Positions 63,101 through 64,000 of a stretch of DNA of 64,000 nucleotides are shown in pieces. The position numbers were made by a program, and so were the translations under genes. Under the pieces are notes generated by a model. That model did not search any database. It had not been told where the DNA came from and worked only from the letters and a program-made list of their open reading frames with translations. Location: contig OX419336.1 in assembly GCA_948470475.1 (NCBI GenBank), positions 1,647,501-1,711,500 of the forward strand, written 5' to 3'. Positions within the stretch are counted from its first letter, which is position 1; every line of letters starts with the position of its first letter. The DNA is from Galaxea fascicularis (lineage: Eukaryota > Cnidaria > Anthozoa > Scleractinia > Euphylliidae).

Positions 63101-63890
63101 AAGGAATTATTAAAAAAAAAAAAAAGAAAAAAAAAAAAAAAGGAAAAATAGGCCGTAATGCGTTTCGAACAGGCCGGTACAAAGGTTTATTTTAGCGGAA
63201 AAATATTTTGGGGTTATAGGCACATTAAAGCAAGCTTTTAGGTCGATTTAGCAAAAGCAGTATTTAAGTGTTAAAGCAAGCTTTTTTGTCGAGTTAACAA
63301 AAGCGATATTTATGTTAGGCAAAAAGGGACCACCTTCCTATGCACTGAGCTCGAGGGAGTACCACGTTAGTGTTTCTCAAAATGCAGAGTCTGAACAGGA
63401 CTCGGACTTTGTTAATCGAGCAATGATGGCAAGCAGAAGATCGTGTCCTTTCACCGCGACCTCAGAATTACTTGCTACTGACACTCATCGAAACCAAATT
63501 AGACTAAAAGGAATGGATTCGAAAAGAAGAGCCTTTTTTTATCATCCAATCAAATTAGGACTTTGTCATTAATGCGAACATCAGGGAAATCTAACAGTAG
63601 TAAAGAGGGGTACAACGAAGCCTCCGTGTGAAAGAGTCAACAGACGAAAAATGGAAGTTTGATTAGAAATATCTTGTTTCATATTCACTTGCCACAAAAC
63701 TTACAAGCCATGGTTTCCTTCAATTACCTTATTTTTGCTTCCCTCTCTGTAAGGATTCCAAATGACGCCATCATCACTGTAGTACAGTAAGAAACTTTTC
63801 ACGAAGTTGTTGCTTAGACCTTTCATACTAATTCGACGAATTCTGACTCTGCCCGTGAAGTTGACTTCGAGGAACTGATGTTTATCTTTC
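44652..63890 (-). CDS. Modular secreted-type protein: F5/8 type C end, Asp-box-like segment, ILEI/FAM3 domain (5' part outside window)
   Basis: Seven minus-strand exons: 63728-63890, 51857-52016, 51158-51239, 50746-50801, 49774-50028, 45964-46076, 44652-45044. Phases agree at every junction and give 406 residues plus TGA. Residues 1-~107: C-terminal half of a discoidin/F5/8C domain (HQFLEVNFTGRVRIRRISMKG, SFLLYYSDDGVIW, FVRINPTTWENSIALKVEFYGC). Residues ~108-235: a beta-rich segment with an Asp-box-like SSDQGTSWTG and LYGVALNGRAVLKS, which I do not assign to a family. Residues ~236-406: an ILEI/FAM3-type domain (CSTGKAWIKVDG, GHKVVVLSRGG, RSFNTHSYS, NMGSFIDGLPDHVIVLIAIADEG) ending FYGCA. Paired cysteines and these domains suggest an extracellular, probably carbohydrate- or protein-binding product; a signal peptide would lie outside the window. 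The 11.7-kb first visible intron contains other transcription units. Confidence 0.87.
45094..45143. repeat. (TTA)n microsatellite
   Basis: Run of 'ttattatta' trinucleotides in the intron just upstream of the last exon of the ILEI-domain gene. Confidence 0.85.
46077..49773. other. Intron of the ILEI-domain gene, 3.7 kb
   Basis: Apart from the element at 48874-49424 and a patch of 'ggattaaaaaatatcc' repeats near 46265-46305, I see nothing recognisable. The open frames at 48043-48344 overlap in two frames and have no family resemblance. Confidence 0.5.
48874..49424. mobile_element. 551-bp MITE with GGCCCC inverted ends and TCAGA (or CAG) target duplication
   Basis: The left end GGCCCCTTTTATATGGAG and the right end, reversed, GGCCCCGTTTATATGAAG are near identical and extend through TTGTCCCGGGTAGAAGGGT-like sequence. 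TCAGA lies on both sides (48869-48873 and 49425-49429). If the ends are read as AGGCCCC, the duplication is CAG instead. The interior repeats GTTGGCTCGGC motifs in both orientations. Non-coding, in an intron of the ILEI-domain gene. Confidence 0.8.
50190..50650. repeat. Dispersed-type repeat with reiterated 'tttcagacc' motifs
   Basis: Motifs such as 'ccgttttcagacctggcct' recur several times between a G-rich tract at about 50210-50240 and about 50610, in an intron of the ILEI-domain gene. The pattern suggests a degenerate element; no ends could be fixed. Confidence 0.45.
52319..52585 (+). repeat. Dispersed repeat, copy 1, with 33-bp palindrome
   Basis: It shares almost its full length, in opposite orientation, with 62133-62390, and its edge with a fragment at 59545-59590. 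Many short hairpins occur (for example GAACTTCG / CGAAGTTC at 52373-52397). At 52408-52440 a 16-bp perfect inverted repeat with a single central base is present (arm CTATTCCGGAACATCG), absent from copy 2. Not coding; open frames through it are by-products. Confidence 0.8.
52625..53010. repeat. ~140-bp tandem repeat, three copies
   Basis: The landmark 'gctactatatttattg' followed by 'ctttaacacgtgt' recurs at about 52668, 52807 and 52953, with T-tracts between ('ggctactttttttctcc'). It starts just after dispersed repeat copy 1. Confidence 0.85.
53381..53966 (+). pseudogene. Possible decayed protein-coding remnant
   Basis: A 142-codon frame (53381-53809, with an internal ATG beginning MASVSGKIIRDVIR) is followed within a few bases, in another frame, by a 50-codon acidic stretch (DDLSGDEEAESDVF) ending at 53966. 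Composition is protein-like and the two pieces may once have been one frame. No family recognised; no splice sites that would join them. Probably a mobile-element gene remnant in the large intron of the F5/8C gene. Confidence 0.35.
54571..54644 (-). CDS. Orphan first exon of a RING/TRAF-type zinc-finger protein
   Basis: The minus strand reads ATG at 54644 and 24 codons (MADDFGYPIELFVHAVDQ, then NYLCPI) ending TG before a strong donor (gtgagt). The next base would complete a cysteine, giving the CPIC start of a RING finger as found in TRAF-like and RNF41-like ubiquitin ligases. I could not find the continuing exons between this point and the F5/8C exon at 52016. It may be a truncated gene, an exon duplicate, or the start of a gene whose remaining exons I failed to recognise. 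It lies back-to-back with the plus-strand start at 54912. Confidence 0.5.
54645..54911. promoter_or_regulatory. Putative bidirectional promoter
   Basis: This 267-bp gap separates two oppositely oriented start codons, each followed by a good splice donor (gtgagt on the minus side; gtaaga on the plus side). No TATA box is obvious. The arrangement is the usual sign of a shared promoter, but transcription is inferred only. Confidence 0.4.
54912..60475 (+). CDS. Tentative nested gene, ~105-residue low-complexity protein
   Basis: Candidate exons: 54912-54914 (ATG only), 54996-55052 (ASNNGSSGANGNSPNCSSS), 57371-57445 (RPLTQAVISHHETIG...), 57735-57770 (TEEEAKETFNET), 60211-60247, 60366-60475 (VTASAGDGEGAVAKDTAG... 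ending ERESKPRKK, TGA). Each has AG and GT borders and the phases agree, giving 318 nt. An optional exon at 56451-56480 (ASNVNPASEE) would need a GC donor. No domain recognised; the product would be Ser/Gly/Ala-rich with a basic tail. It lies on the opposite strand inside the large F5/8C-gene intron and spans the 129-bp minisatellite. It could equally be a non-coding RNA; the exon at 60211 has a weak acceptor. Confidence 0.35.
56097..56610. repeat. Tandem duplication of a ~260-bp segment
   Basis: Sequence starting 'gagtttgggtaactg' at about 56103 recurs at about 56361 with the same downstream landmarks ('accatagctta', 'cagaaagccatgt', 'actcttttgctgacatag'). Copies have diverged by point changes and small indels; only the second contains the 'catttcaggcctccaatg' acceptor-like site. 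Confidence 0.8.
57830..59545. repeat. 129-bp minisatellite, about nine good units with decayed flanks
   Basis: Units of 129 bp (for example with AGGCAGG/AGGTAGG at 58202, 58331, 58460, 58589, 58718) are nearly identical from about 58090 to 59385; one unit (near 58860-58990) carries an extra ~40-bp internal duplication. Flanks at 57830-58090 and 59385-59545 are diverged units. Because 129 is 43 codons, long minus-strand frames run through the array (58167-58568 and 58861-59460, repeating LPTNDPSLAELKPHLSIQTS). I treat these as by-products because the array lies within an intron, has no start context or splice sites of its own, and one frame is interrupted between the two blocks. Confidence 0.9.
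59545..59590 (-). repeat. Fragment of the dispersed repeat family at the minisatellite edge
   Basis: The stretch ACCATGGTGACATAACAAAA followed by TGGCTCCTTCCCAGGCCC matches the end of the copy at 62133-62390 and abuts the last decayed minisatellite unit. Confidence 0.75.
59600..62130. other. Remainder of the large intron, 2.5 kb
   Basis: Apart from the two candidate exons at 60211-60475 I see only AT-rich DNA and short homopolymers here. Open frames have no family resemblance. Confidence 0.5.
62133..62390 (-). repeat. Dispersed repeat, copy 2 (inverted)
   Basis: Reverse-complement copy of 52319-52585 over nearly its whole length (for example 'tatcgacttctttccaagg' and 'aattctgacgaaattgg'). 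It lacks the 33-bp palindrome of copy 1. The two copies could pair across about 10 kb of the pre-mRNA of the F5/8C gene. Confidence 0.8.
62481..62511 (+). ncRNA. Hammerhead-ribozyme-like core motif (weak)
   Basis: CTGATGA (62481-62487) is followed by A, a perfect 6-bp stem (GACACT / AGTGTC) with a 7-base loop, then GAAA (62508-62511). This is the order of the hammerhead core: CUGAUGA, stem II, GAAA. I could not find convincing stems I and III or a cleavage site, and the extra A disturbs stem II. It may be an inactive derivative from a retroelement end. Confidence 0.3.
62768..63224. mobile_element. 457-bp foldback MITE flanked by TTAA
   Basis: The left arm (from AGTGCCCATAACCCC) and right arm (to GGGGTTATAGGCACA) are near reverse complements over about 85 bp, including CGCTAAAAT and CGAAACGCATT; a second inverted pair (GATTTGACGTCA / TGACGTCAAATC) is nested inside. 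TTAA lies at both edges (62764-62767, 63225-63228). A TTAA target is typical of piggyBac and Kolobok elements; which one is not decidable here. No transposase. Confidence 0.78.
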
Positions 63891-64000
63891 CTGCAACACA
63901 GAGCATATTAAGGCGCTAAAGATACGCAAGGTCCCAGATAACGTCCATAAACTACGAATATTCATGCTAGTGCTTTGGCCTGTAAACCGCTCCTCTGTCC

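Overview
The window is nuclear DNA of an animal, most likely a cnidarian and probably an anthozoan (coral or sea anemone). This is an inference. The genes are intron-rich with GT..AG introns, every recognised product is metazoan, and the introns are crowded with tRNA-derived SINEs and short inverted-repeat elements. There are no operons, CRISPR arrays or prokaryotic signals. Most short open reading frames are chance frames in introns, so genes were rebuilt exon by exon from splice sites, codon phase and protein family patterns.

Layout. (1) 1103-11485, +: 20 exons encoding the last 666 residues of Elongator subunit 2 (ELP2, WD40); the 5' end lies left of the window. (2) 12402-15174, -: a complete four-exon gene for a 255-residue EF-hand protein, tail-to-tail with ELP2. 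(3) 17668-39478, -: a complete 21-exon gene for an N-terminal-motor kinesin of 1254 residues, with a Ser/Pro-rich insertion of about 170 residues in the motor domain just before switch II. Its introns hold several MITE-like elements and a LINE scrap. (4) 41718-42977, +: a single-exon SOX30/SoxH-type HMG-box gene, divergent from the kinesin. (5) 44652-63890, -: the last seven exons of a modular, probably extracellular protein: discoidin (F5/8 type C) end, Asp-box-like segment, ILEI/FAM3-type domain. Its 5' part lies right of the window.

The 11.7-kb intron of gene 5 (52017-63727) is itself complex. It contains a divergent pair of starts only 267 bp apart: an orphan RING/TRAF-like first exon on the - strand (54571-54644) and a tentative multi-exon + strand gene (54912-60475). 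It also contains a 129-bp minisatellite whose unit is a multiple of three, two inverted copies of one repeat family about 10 kb apart, a 457-bp inverted-repeat element flanked by TTAA, and a hammerhead-like motif.

The genes have unrelated roles: tRNA modification, calcium binding, microtubule motor, transcription factor, extracellular domain protein. The strongest candidates for something undescribed are the kinesin with the large loop insertion, the F5/8C-Asp-box-ILEI architecture, and the nested divergent gene pair.
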